From Chamaelirium japonicum (lineage: Eukaryota; Streptophyta; Magnoliopsida; Liliales; Melanthiaceae): 64,000 bases of DNA. Numbering within the stretch: the first letter of the stretch is position 1; each line of letters begins with the position of its first letter. Under the pieces are notes generated by a model. That model was not told where the DNA came from and did not search any database. It worked only from the letters and a program-made list of their open reading frames with translations. Location: NCBI GenBank assembly GCA_947650365.1, contig CANTAL010000021.1, positions 806,001 to 870,000 of the forward strand, given 5' to 3'. This document shows positions 1 to 10,259 of the stretch, piece by piece. The position numbers were made by a program, and so were the translations under genes.

Positions 1-719
1 GTAGAGTTTTATAATTTAGATTCCTTCTTACTACACATCTATACCCATGGCGAATAGACTGGAGTAGGACTTCAACTCTCTTCTCTATTTGTTTATCTCT
101 CTATTTTCTTCTCTCTCTCCTGTCTTCGTTTCTCTTTCTGTTTTCTAATAACTGGTCGGTTGGGCTCAATATATTCGTACTGATAACGTGTTGTAAGATG
201 GGAGAAAGGAAGAGCCATCAAAAATGCCCCACCCTAATTAGATTTATTCTTACTTTATACCTATACCCGTGGCCAATAGGTTAGAGCAGGACTTCTTCTA
301 TCTTCTCTCTTCATTTATCTCCCTGTTTTCTTCTCTCTTTTTTTCTCTCTCCTATCTTCCTTTTTCTCTCTGTTTTCTTATGACTGGTCGGCTGGGCTTG
401 ACATATTCGTTTTGATAATGTATTGTGTGATAGAGCTAAAGAGAGCCGTGAAATATGCCTCACCCTAAAGGGGCCATATAAATATTGAGAAGTGGAGTTT
501 TAGAATTTAGATTATTTCTTACTTTACACTTATACCCGTGGTGAATGGACTAGAGTAGGACTTCTTCTCTCTTCTCTCTTCATTTATGTCTCCGTTCTGT
601 TCTTTCTTCTTCTCTCTCTTCTGTCTTCGTTTCTCTCTTCGTTTTTTTGTGACTGGTTGGTTGGGCTCGACATATTCGTGCTGATAATATGTTGTGAGAT
701 GGGAGAAAGAGAGAGCCAT
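1..719 (-). repeat. Repeat-module mosaic, mostly reverse orientation
   Basis: Two to three reverse units: TTAGATTCC...ACCTATACCC..GGAC (module C), pyrimidine tract (module B), then GACTGGTCGG...GTGCTGATAACGTG (end of module A). At about 240 the unit jumps from module A directly to module C, so the TATA part is deleted. No gene seen. Confidence 0.8.
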
Positions 720-870
720 CAAACGTGCTCCACCCTAAAGGGGTTGTATATTATTAATAGGGTAAGCTTACTTAGGGCCTAAGCAATCTATAGGAAATCC
801 TAATCCATAGGAGAGATCCGATGGTGGATAGCTATTCAATCGAACGATCTCAAAACAGTTGTAATATTTT
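720..870 (-). promoter_or_regulatory. Module A with U3-like extension, reverse, degraded TATA
   Basis: CACCCTAAAGGGG, a damaged TATA (ATTATTAATAGGG), HindIII, CTTAGGGCCTAAG, then GATCCGATGGTGG and AACAGTTGTAAT running into AT-rich DNA. The telo-box is damaged. Confidence 0.4.
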
Positions 871-1320
871 AAATTTTTTAAAGAAAAATATAAATTATTT
901 TTAAAGTAAAAAATTCGAGTGTGCCTTATCTTCCTTCTTTACTTCCTATTATTTAATTAATTTAATTAGTTTAATAAATTAAATAGTTAAATAATTAAAT
1001 AAATATTTATTTATCTATATAACTAAATATTTAAATTATTTATATAATTTATTTAATATTTAAATATTAAAATAAATAAATATTAATTTGATTATTTAAA
1101 AAAATTTAAGCTATTTAAAAAAATATTTTATTATTTATATATTCAAAAAATTAACTTATTATTTAAATAATAAATAAATAGTTATTGAATTATTATTTTA
1201 TTTTATTACTTAATTAAATAATCAATTTTTTATTTATTTTAATTAATATTTCATAATTTAATAAGAAAAATTGAATTAATTAATTATATAATAAATTTAT
1301 TAAAATTATTATTTTTGTAA
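870..1320. repeat. AT-rich block
   Basis: Almost pure A/T in ATTTAATTATTTAAATAA-type words after the U3-like extension at 720-870. The 5' boundary text (AAAAATTCGAGTGTGCC...ACTTCCTATTATT) is shared with 8.82 kb and, as a variant, 30.18 kb. No gene. Confidence 0.8.
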
Positions 1321-1775
1321 CTATATCTTCTTTTCTCTTTTCTGTATTTGTTTCGCTCTCCATTTTCTTATGACTGGTCGGTTGTGCTCGATATGTTTGT
1401 GTTATAATGTGTTGTGAGATGGAAGAAAGAGAGAGCCATCAAACATGCCCCACCCTAATTAGATTTCTTCTTACTTTATACCTATACCCGTGGCCAATAG
1501 GTTGGAGCAGGACTTCTTCTATCTTCTCTCTTTGTTTATCTCCCTCTTATCTTCTCTCTTTTTTTCTCTCTCCTGTCTTCCTTTCTCTTTCTGTTTTCTT
1601 ATGACTGGTCGGCTGGGCTTGACATGTTCGTGTTGATAACGTATTTTATTTATAGGGTAAGCTTACTTAGGGCCTAAGTAATCTATAGGAAACCCTAATC
1701 CATGGGAGAGATCCGACGGTTGACAGCCATCCGATCGAACATGCCCTACCCTAAAGGGGTCGTATTAATCATTTA
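1321..1775 (-). repeat. Repeat-module mosaic, reverse
   Basis: One reverse unit with module A ending at CACCCTAATTAGATT (same truncated junction as at 240), module C, pyrimidine tract, then a complete module A with TATTTATAGGG near 1,650 and AAACCCTAA near 1,691, broken at 1,740 by a second CCCTACCCTAAAGGGG. Confidence 0.75.
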
Positions 1776-2045
1776 TTTAAATAATTATTAAATTAATTCT
1801 TTTAATTAGTAAGCTTACCTTATAAATATTTAATTATATATAATTGATTATCACCATGGGTATAGGTGTGAAGTAAAAAGGAATCAAAATTCCAAAACTC
1901 CACTTCTCAATAGTATCATCTCAACAATATTATGATTATCATAGTAACATTACTATAATTTTTTTAATTAAATTAAATATTTATTTAATTACTAATTAAT
2001 TTATATTATTTAATAATTTAAATAATTTAATAATTAAGTTTACTA
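1776..2045. repeat. AT-rich block with edge motif and embedded module-C end
   Basis: AT-rich DNA, a 60-bp piece of module C (about 1,852-1,910), then the edge motif ATAGTATCATCTCAAC...ATTATGATTATCATAGTAAC and further AT-rich DNA to 2,045. Confidence 0.7.
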
Positions 2046-3456
2046 ATTAATGTGTTGTGAGATGGGAGAAAGAGAGAGACATCAAACTTGCTGCACCCTA
2101 AAGAGGTCGTATAATATAATTAAATCTCTCCGTTCTCTTCTCTCTTCTCCCATAGATTAGGGTTTCCTATATATTGCTTAGGCCCTAAGTAAGCTTACCC
2201 TATAAATAATATACTACCCCTTTAGGGTGGGACACGTTTATCGATCTCTCTTTCTCTCATCTAATAACATTTACCCTATAAATAATATTTAACCCCTTTA
2301 GGGTAGGGCACTTTTGACGGCTCTCTCTTTCTCCTATCTCACATCACATTATCAGCACGAATATATGGAGCCCAGCCTACCAGTCGCAAGAAAATAGAGA
2401 GAAACGAAGATAGAAGAGAAGTTTTGGAATTTAGATTCCTTCTTACTTCACACCTATACCCGTGGTCAATGGACTTGAGCAGGACTTCTTCTCTCTTCTC
2501 TCTTCTCTCTTTATTTATCTCTCTGTTCTTTTCTTTCTTCTTCTCTCAAATCTCTCCGAAGAGAGAAGAGAAAAGAAGTCCTTCTCCAATCCATTAGCCA
2601 TGGGTACAGGTATGAAGTAAGAATGAATCTAAATTCCAAAACTTCATAGAAGTGACAGAAAAAGAGAGAAGAGAATGAAGAGATAAACAAAGACAGAAGA
2701 GAGAGATACGATTGGTCAGCTGGGCTCGATAGTAAGAAGTGGCACACCCGAATTGCTTAGGCCCTAAGTTCAAATATTAAGAGATACACTATCGGATATC
2801 TCCTATAGATTAGGGTTTCCCATATAATACTTAGGCCCTAAGTAAGCTTACCTTATAAATAATATACGACCCCTTTAGGGTGGGGAATGTTTAATGGCTC
2901 TCTCTTTCTCCCATCTCACAACACGTTATCAGCACGAACATATCCAGCCCAGTGACCAGTCGCAAGAAAACAGAGAGAGAAACAAAGACAAAAGAGAGAA
3001 GAAGAAAGAAGAGAATGGAGAGATAAACGAATATAGTAGAGAGAAGAAGTCATGTTCTAGTCCATTGGCCACGGGTATAGGTATGAAGTAAGGAGGAATC
3101 TAAATTCCAAAACTCCACTTCTCAAAAATATAATTAAATCTCTCCGTTCTCTTTTTTCTTCTCCTATGGATTAGGGTTTTCTATAGATTGCTTAGGTACC
3201 AAGTAAGCACGAACAATATGTTATTAGGGTTTTCTCTTTTTCTCATCTCACAACACGTTATCAGCACGAACATGTCGAGCCTAGCTGACCAGTCACAAGA
3301 AAACGAAGAGAGAAACAAAGACAGAAGAGAGAGAAGATACGAGGAGAACGGAGAGATAAACAAAAAGAGAAGAGAGAAGAAGTCATACTCCAGTCCATAC
3401 GCCATGGGTATAGGTATGAAGTAAGAAGGAATCTAAATTTCAAAGCACCACTTCTT
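2046..3456 (+). repeat. Repeat-module mosaic, mostly forward
   Basis: Forward modules A near 2,150-2,240, 2,270-2,390 and 2,820-2,960, with TATAAATAATAT near 2,200, 2,277 and 2,852. A head-to-head switch lies at about 2,560, where a pyrimidine tract runs directly into a purine tract. No gene. Confidence 0.8.
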
Positions 3457-3594
3457 AATAGTATCTTCTCAATGTTATTATGATTATCATAGTAATGTTA
3501 CTATAATTTTTTTAATTAAATTAATTATTTGACTAAAACGAAGAGAGAATAGAATTTACTATGATAATCGTAATAACGTTGAGATGATATTATT
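3457..3594. mobile_element. Possible minimal TIR element (MITE-like), 138 bp
   Basis: Two 39-bp inverted repeats (3,457-3,495 and 3,556-3,594, four mismatches) flank about 60 bp. Ends begin AATA(G/A)TATC(T/A)TCTCAA and contain the internal palindrome ATTATGATTATCATAGTAA. The same end sequence borders most large AT blocks in the window (near 1.91, 10.33, 20.09, 20.66, 30.94, 42.35, 52.49, 53.06 and 63.52 kb), so this may be a collapsed version of those blocks. No clear target duplication; it lies between two module-C ends. Confidence 0.5.
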
Positions 3595-6500
3595 GCGAAA
3601 ACTCTACTTCTCAATAATATAATTAAATCTCTCCGTTCTCTTTTATCTTCTCCCATGGATTATGTTTTCCCATGAATTGGTTAGGCCCTAAGTAAACTTA
3701 CCTTATAAAAAATATACAACTCCTTTAGGGTGGGTCACGTTTGACGGCTCTCCCTTTCTCCCATCTCACAACACGTTATCAGCACGAACATGTCAAGCCC
3801 AACCGACCCATCATAAGAAAATGGATAGAAAAACGAAGACAAAAGTAGAGTTTTATAATTTAGATTCTTTCTTACTTTACACCTATACCCATGGCCAATT
3901 GACTAGAGCAGGACTTCGTCTCACTTTTCTCTTCATTTATCTCTCTATTTTCTTCTCTCTTCTTCTCTCTTTTCTATCTTCGTTAAACTCCACTTCTTTT
4001 CTCAATAAATGAAGAGAGACACGAAGATAGAAGAGAGAGAAGAAGAGAGAAGAGAACGGAGAGATAAACGAAGAGAGAAGAGAGAAGAAGTTCTACTCCA
4101 GTCTATTCACCATGGGTATAGGTGTGAAGTTCTCTCTTCTATCATCGTTTATCTCTCCGTTATCTTCTCTCTTCTTTCGTCTTCGTTTGTCCCTCAGTTT
4201 TTCTTATCACTGGTAGACTGGGCTCGACATGTTCGTGGTGATAACGTATTATGAGATAGGAGAACGAGAGAGCCATCAAATGTGCCCCATGCTAACGGGG
4301 TCGTATATTATTTAGACTGGGCTCAACATGTTCGTTTGTCCCTCAGTTTCTCTTCTGTCTTTGTTTCTCTCTCCGGTTTCTTGTGACTAATCGACTGGGC
4401 TCGATATGTTCATGCTGATAACAAGTTGTGAGAACAAAAAAGAAGAGAGAAGAGAAGGGAGAGATAAACAAAGAAAGAAGAGAAGAAATATTGCTCCAGT
4501 CCATTCGCCACAGGTATAGGTGTAAAGTAAGAAGGAATCTAAATTCCAAAACTCCACTTCTAAATAATGTAATTAAATCACTCCATTCTTTTCTCTCTTC
4601 TCCCATGGATTAGGGTTTCCCATAGATTGCTTAGGACCTAAGTAAGCTTACCCTATAAATAATATATGACCCCTCTAGGGTGGGGCATGTTTGACGGCTC
4701 TTCCTTTCTCCCATCTCATAATACTTTATCAGCACGAACATATCGAGCCCAGCTGACCAGTCGCAAGAAAATCGAAAGAGAAACGAAGACAGAAGTGGAG
4801 TTTTGGAATTTAAATTCCTTCTTACTTCACACCTATACCCTATGGCCAATAGACTAGACCAGGACTTTTTCACTCTTCACTCTTCGTTTATCTCTCCGTT
4901 CTCTTTTCTCTTCTTCTCTTACTTCTGTCTCCATTTCTTTATCCATTTATTAAGAGAAGAAGAGAAGTTTAACGAAGACAGAAGAGATATAAGAAGCGAG
5001 AAGAGAATAGAGAGATAAATAAAGAGAAAATAGAGAACTTCACATCTATACCCGTGGCCAATGGACTGGAGCAGGACTTCTTCTCTCTTCGTTTATGTCT
5101 CCATTTTCTTCTCTTTTTCTTTCTCTTTGTCTTCGTTTCTCTATCCATTTATATAGAGAAGAAGTAGAGTTTAATGAAGACAGAAGAGAGATAAGAAGCG
5201 AGAAGCAAACAGAGAGATAAATGAAGAGAGAAGAGAGGAGATGTCCTGCTCTAGTACATTGGCCACCGGTATAAGTGTGATGTAAGAAGGAATATAAATA
5301 CCAAAACTCCACTTCTGTCTTCGTTTCTCGTACTATTTTCTTGCGACTGGTCGGCTAGGCTCGACATATTCGTACTGATAACATACTGTGAGATGGGAGA
5401 ATGAGAGAGCCGTCAAACGTGCCCCACCCTAAAGGGGTCATATATTATTTATAGAAAAAGCTTACTTAGGGCCTAAGCAATCTATGCGAAACCCTAATCC
5501 ATAGACGAAGAGAAAAAAGAACGAAGAGATTTAATTATATTATTGAGAAGTAGAGGTTTGGAATTTAGAATCTTTCTTAATTCACACCTATACCTGTGGC
5601 GAATGGACTGGAATAGGACTTCTTCTCTCTTCTCTCTTCGTTTGTCTCTCCGTTCTCTTCTCTCTTCTTACAATACATTATCAACATGAACATATCGAAC
5701 CTAACCGACCAGCCACAAGAAAACAGAGAGAGAAAAGATGATAGAAGAGAAAAAAGATAACAAAGAGATAAATGAAAAGAGAAGATAGAAGAAGTCCTGC
5801 TCCAGTCCATTGGCCACGCGTATAGCTGTAAAGTAAGAATGAATCTAAATTCCAAAACTCCACATAAGTGAGATAAGAAGAGAGAAGAGAATAGAGAGAT
5901 AAATGAAGAGAGAAGAAGTCTTACTCTAGGCTATTGGCCACGGGTATAGGTGTGACATAAGAAGGAATATAAATTCCTAAACTCCACTTTTGTCTTCATT
6001 TCTCTCTTCGTTTTCTAGTGACTGGTCGGCTGGGCTTGACATGTTCGTACTGATAACTTGTAATGAGATGGGAGAAAGAGAGAGCCGTCAAACATGCCCC
6101 ACCCTAAAAGGGTTATATATTATTTATAAGGTAATATTACTTAGGGCCTAAGCAATCTATAGAAAATCATAATCCATGGGAGAGATTCAATGGTGGCCCT
6201 AATTAAGCTTACCCTATAAATAATATACGACCCCTTTAGGGAGGGGCACGTTTGACGGCTCTCTCTTTCTCCCATCTCATAACACGTTATCAACACGAAA
6301 ATATCGAGCCCAACCGACCAGTCACAAGAAAATGGAGAGAAACGAAGATAGAAATGGAGTTTTGGAATTTAGATTCCTTCTTACTTCACACCTATACCCA
6401 TGGCCAATGGACTGGTGTAGGACTTCTTTTCTCTTCTAACTTCATTTATCTCTTCGTTCTCTTCTCTTTTCTTCTCTCTTTTCTATGGAGTTTTAGAATT

Positions 6501-8639
6501 TAGATTCATTCTTACTTCACACCTATACCCGTGGCCAATGGACTGGAGCAGGACTTATTCTCTCTTCTCTTTTTGTTTATCTTTCTGTTCTCATATCTCT
6601 TCTTCTCTTACTTCTGTCTTTTTTTATCTCTCTGTTTTCTTATGACTGGTCGGCTGGGCTCGACATGTTCGTGCTGATAATATGTTATGACAAGTGAGAA
6701 GAGAACAAAAAGATAAATGAAGAGAGAAGAGAGAAGAAGTCCTGCTTCAGTCCATTCGCCACGGGTATAGGTGTGAAGTAAAAAGAAATATAAATTCCAA
6801 AACTCCACTTCTTAATAATATAATTAAATCTCAGTTCTCTTTTTTCTTCTCCCATGGATTCGGGTTTCCCATAGATTGCTTCGGCCCTAAGTAAGCTTAC
6901 CCTATAAATAATATACGACCCCTTTAGGGTAGGGCAAGTTTGATGACTCTCTCTTTATTCCAACTCATAATACATTATCAGCACGATCATATCTAGCCCA
7001 ACCGACCAGTCACAAGAAAACAGAGAGAGAAACGAAGACAGAAGAGAGAGAAGAAGAAAGAAAATAACGGAGAGATAAACAAAGATTGAAGTGAGAAGAA
7101 GTCCTGCTCTAGTCTATTGGCCACGGGTATAGATTTGAAGTAAGAATGAATCTAAATTCGAAAACACCACTTCTTAATATTTATATGACCCCTTTATGGT
7201 GGGGCACGTTTGACGGCTCTCTCTCTTTCTCCCATCTCACAACACGTTATCTATATAAGCATATCGAGCCCAGCAGACTTGTTACAAGAAAACGAAGAGA
7301 GAAACAAACATAGAAGAGAGAGAAGAAAAGAGAAGAAAACAGAGAGATAAATGAAGAGAGAAGAAGTTCTACTCCAGTACATTGGCCATGGGTATAGGTT
7401 TGAAGTAAGAAGTAATTTGAATTCCAAAACTCTACTTCTCAATAATATAATTAAATATCTCCGTTTTCTTCTCTCTTCTCCTATGGATTAGGATTTCCCA
7501 TAGATTGCTTAGGCTCTAAGTAAGCGTACCCTATAAATAATACATGACCCCTTTAGGGTATGGCATATTTGATGGCTCTATCTCTTTCTCCCAAATCACA
7601 ATACGTTATCAGCTCAAACATATCAAGCCCAGCCGACCAGTCGCAGGAAAATAGAGAGAGAAATAAAGACAGGAGAGAGAGAAGAAGAGAGAAGAGAACG
7701 GAGATATAAATAAAGAAAGAAGAAGTCATGCTCCTGTCCATTGGCCACGGGCATAGGTGTAAAATAAGATATAATCCAAATTCCAAAACTCCACTTCTGT
7801 CTTTATTTCTCTCTCTGTTTTCTTGCAACTGGTCGGCTGGGCTCGATATGTTCGTGCTGATAACATATCTAGTTTAATTAAGAAGGAATCTAAATTCTAA
7901 AACTTTACTTCTCAATAATATAATTAAATTTCTCTATTCTCTTCTCTCTTTTCCCAGAGATTAGGGTTTCCCATAGAATTCTTAGGCCCTAAGTAAGCTT
8001 ACCCTATAAATAATATTCGACCCCATTAGGGTAGGGCATATTTGACGGCTCTTTCTTTCTCCCATCTCACACTACTTAACCAATAAATAATATACGACCC
8101 CTTTAGGGTAGAGCATATTTGATGGCTCTCTCTTTCTCCCATCTTATAACACGTTATCTTTTGTTTCTCTCCCCGTTTTCTTTATTTCTCTCTTTTTCTC
8201 TTATAGTATAAAATAAAATAAATAAGTATTGATAGAAAAGAGATAAAAATTTATTTTAAACTAGAGAGAGCAGGACTTCTTCTCTCTTCTCTCTTCGTTT
8301 ATCTCTCTATTCTCTTCTTTCCTTCTCCCATCTCTTAACATGTTATCAGCACGAACATATCGAGCCTAGCTGACCAATTATAAGAAAACGGAGAGAGAAA
8401 CGAAGATAGAAGTAGAGTTTTCGAATTTAGATTTCTTCTTCCTTCACACTTATACCTATGGCTAATGGACTGGAGCAGGACTTTTTCTCTCTTCTATCTT
8501 CGTTTATCTCTTCGTTATTTTCTCTCTTCTTCTCTCTCTTCTGTCTTCATTTCTCTTTCCTTTTTTTTGTGACTGGTTGGCTGGGCTCGATATGTTTGTG
8601 TTGATAACGTATTGTAAGATGGGAGAAAAATAGGACCGT
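3595..8639. repeat. Repeat-module mosaic, mixed orientation
   Basis: Modules A with TATA occur forward near 3.70, 4.65, 6.21, 6.90, 7.53, 8.00 and 8.08 kb and reverse near 4.30, 5.44 and 6.12 kb. Purine tracts alternate with pyrimidine tracts, with direct switches near 4.97, 5.16 and 5.65 kb giving hairpin-prone arrangements. A short-form unit without telo-box, in which module C runs straight into AATATTTATACGACCCC, is seen near 7.18 kb. All open frames here are translated tracts. No gene seen. Confidence 0.8.
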
Positions 8640-8649
8640 CAAATGTGCC

Positions 8650-8795
8650 CCACCCTAAAGGAGTCGTATATTATTTATAGGGTAAGCTTACTTAGGGCCT
8701 AAGCAATCTACGAGAAACCCTAATCCATAGAAGAGGTTTGAATATGGACAGCCATCCGATCGAACGATCTCACAACAGTTGTAATGTTTTATATT
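8650..8795 (-). promoter_or_regulatory. Module A with U3-like extension, reverse
   Basis: Reverse copy with TATTTATAGGG near 8,676, AAACCCTAA near 8,715 and the GGACAGCCATCCGATCG block after it. It reads leftward, away from the AT core. Confidence 0.45.
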
Positions 8796-9329
8796 TTTTT
8801 TTTAAAAAATGTAAAATATTTTTAAAGCAAAAAATTCGAGTGTGCTTCATCTTCTTTCTTTACTTCCTATTATTTAATTAATTTAATTATTTAATAAATT
8901 AAATTATTAAAAAATTAAATAATCAAATAAATATTTAAATATCTTCTCTCTTCTTACTTTATTTTATTACTATGATAATTAAGTGGAGTGTTGCTACTAT
9001 AATTTTTTTAATTAAATTAATCGTTTAATTAAAACGAAGAGAGAAGTGAATTTACTATGATAATCATAGTAACGTTGAGATGATACTATTGAGAAGTGAA
9101 GCTTTATAATTTAAATTCCTTTTTAGTTCGCACCTATACCCGTGGTGAATAGACTGGAGTAAGACTTATTCTCTCTTCTCTATTATTTATCTTTATTTAA
9201 ATTATTTAATAATTCAAAAAATTTATAAATTATGTTTTTAGTAAAATAATTAATTTAAATAAACAAATTTTTAGCTTGAAAAATAATTAATATTTTTTTT
9301 AAATTTTTTTTTAAAACATTACAACTATT

Positions 9330-9450
9330 ATGAGATCGTTCGATCGGATGGCTGCCCACCATCGGATCTCTCCCGTGGATTAGGGTTTCCCATAGATTGC
9401 TTAGGCCCTAAGTAAGCTTACCCTATAAATAATATACGACCCTTTAAGGG
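9330..9450 (+). promoter_or_regulatory. Module A with U3-like extension: Pol II promoter-like
   Basis: One of the best preserved forward examples. GATCGTTCGATCGG lies upstream, the telo-box TTAGGGTTT at 9,380-9,388, CTTAGGCCCTAAG at about 9,400-9,412, a HindIII site, and TATAAATA from 9,424. Telo-box plus TATA at this spacing is known from plant promoters; activity here is inference. Confidence 0.5.
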
Positions 9451-9490
9451 TGGGGCACATTTGACGGCTCTCTCTTTCTCCCATCTCACA

Positions 9491-10259
9491 ACACATTATT
9501 AGCACAAATATATCGAGCCCCATGGAATCTAATTAATTAAATATTTAATTAATTACAGAACTTCTTCTCTCTTTAATATGTTCGTACTGATAACGTGTTT
9601 TGAGATGGGAGAAAAGAGCCGTCAAACGTGTCCTACCCTAAAGGGGTTGTATATTCTTCAAAGAAGAGAGAAGAGAATGGAGAACTAAACGAAGAGAGAA
9701 GAGAGAAAAACTCCTACTCCTGTCCATTCACCACGGGTATAGTTATGAAGTAAGAAGAAAACTAAATTCCAAAACTCCACTTCTTAATATTTATACGACC
9801 CATCAGATCTCTAACATCTCTTTATTTATTATACTTATTTAATCTCACAACACGTTATCAGCACGAACATATCGAGCCCAGCTGACCAGTCATAAGAAAA
9901 CAGAGAAAAAAACGAAGACAGAAGAAAGAAAAGAACGGAGAGATAAACGAAGAGAAAAGAGAGAAGAAGTCATGCTCCAATCCATTATTCAGGGGTATAT
10001 ATATGAAGTAAGAAAGAATATAAATTCCAAAACTCCACTTCTGTCTTCATTTCTCTCTCCATTTTCTTATGACTGGTCGGCTCGGCTCGACATATTCGTG
10101 TTGATAACATGTTGCGAGATGGGAGAAAGGGAGAGCTATCAAATATGCCCACCTAAAGGAGTCGTGTAAATATTAAGAAGTGGAGTTTTAGAATTTACAT
10201 TCCTTTTTACTTTATACCTATACCCGTGGCCAATGGACTAGAGAGGCCACAGGTATATT
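9491..10259. repeat. Repeat-module mosaic at outer edge of palindrome
   Basis: A forward module A end is broken at 9.52 kb by AT sequence, followed by reverse and forward fragments, a forward B-C unit (9.85-10.05 kb) and a reverse short unit to 10.25 kb. Its mirrored position (63.6-64.0 kb) holds different sequence, so this lies outside the recognisable palindrome. Confidence 0.7.

Larger units (their letters stand above)
8640..9490. repeat. Convergent pair of LTR-like modules around an AT-rich core
   Basis: A reverse-oriented module A plus its U3-like extension (8,640-8,790) and a forward-oriented one (9,325-9,490) face each other across about 530 bp of AT-rich DNA. Both carry the ATCCGATCG / GGATGGCTG block, the telo-box, CTTAGGCCCTAAG, TAAGCTTACCCTATAAATA and the CACCCTAAAGG region. 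The core holds AT-rich sequence and a remnant of the edge motif at 9,050-9,090. It is a local inverted repeat separate from the giant palindrome. Confidence 0.75.

Noticed and set aside
2330-2360. Standard tRNA primer-binding site at GTTATCAGCACGA
   Set aside because: It lacks the TGG start expected from the CCA end of a tRNA. Only a resemblance to an LTR-leader junction can be claimed.
9380-9390. Interstitial telomere array from AAACCCTAA words
   Set aside because: Only single copies occur, always at the same place in module A. This is a telo-box position, not a tandem telomeric repeat.
1-10259. Assigning 1-10.2 kb to the palindrome
   Set aside because: Its mirror would lie mainly past 64 kb, and the visible part (63.69-64.0 kb) does not match 9.9-10.2 kb, so it cannot be supported.
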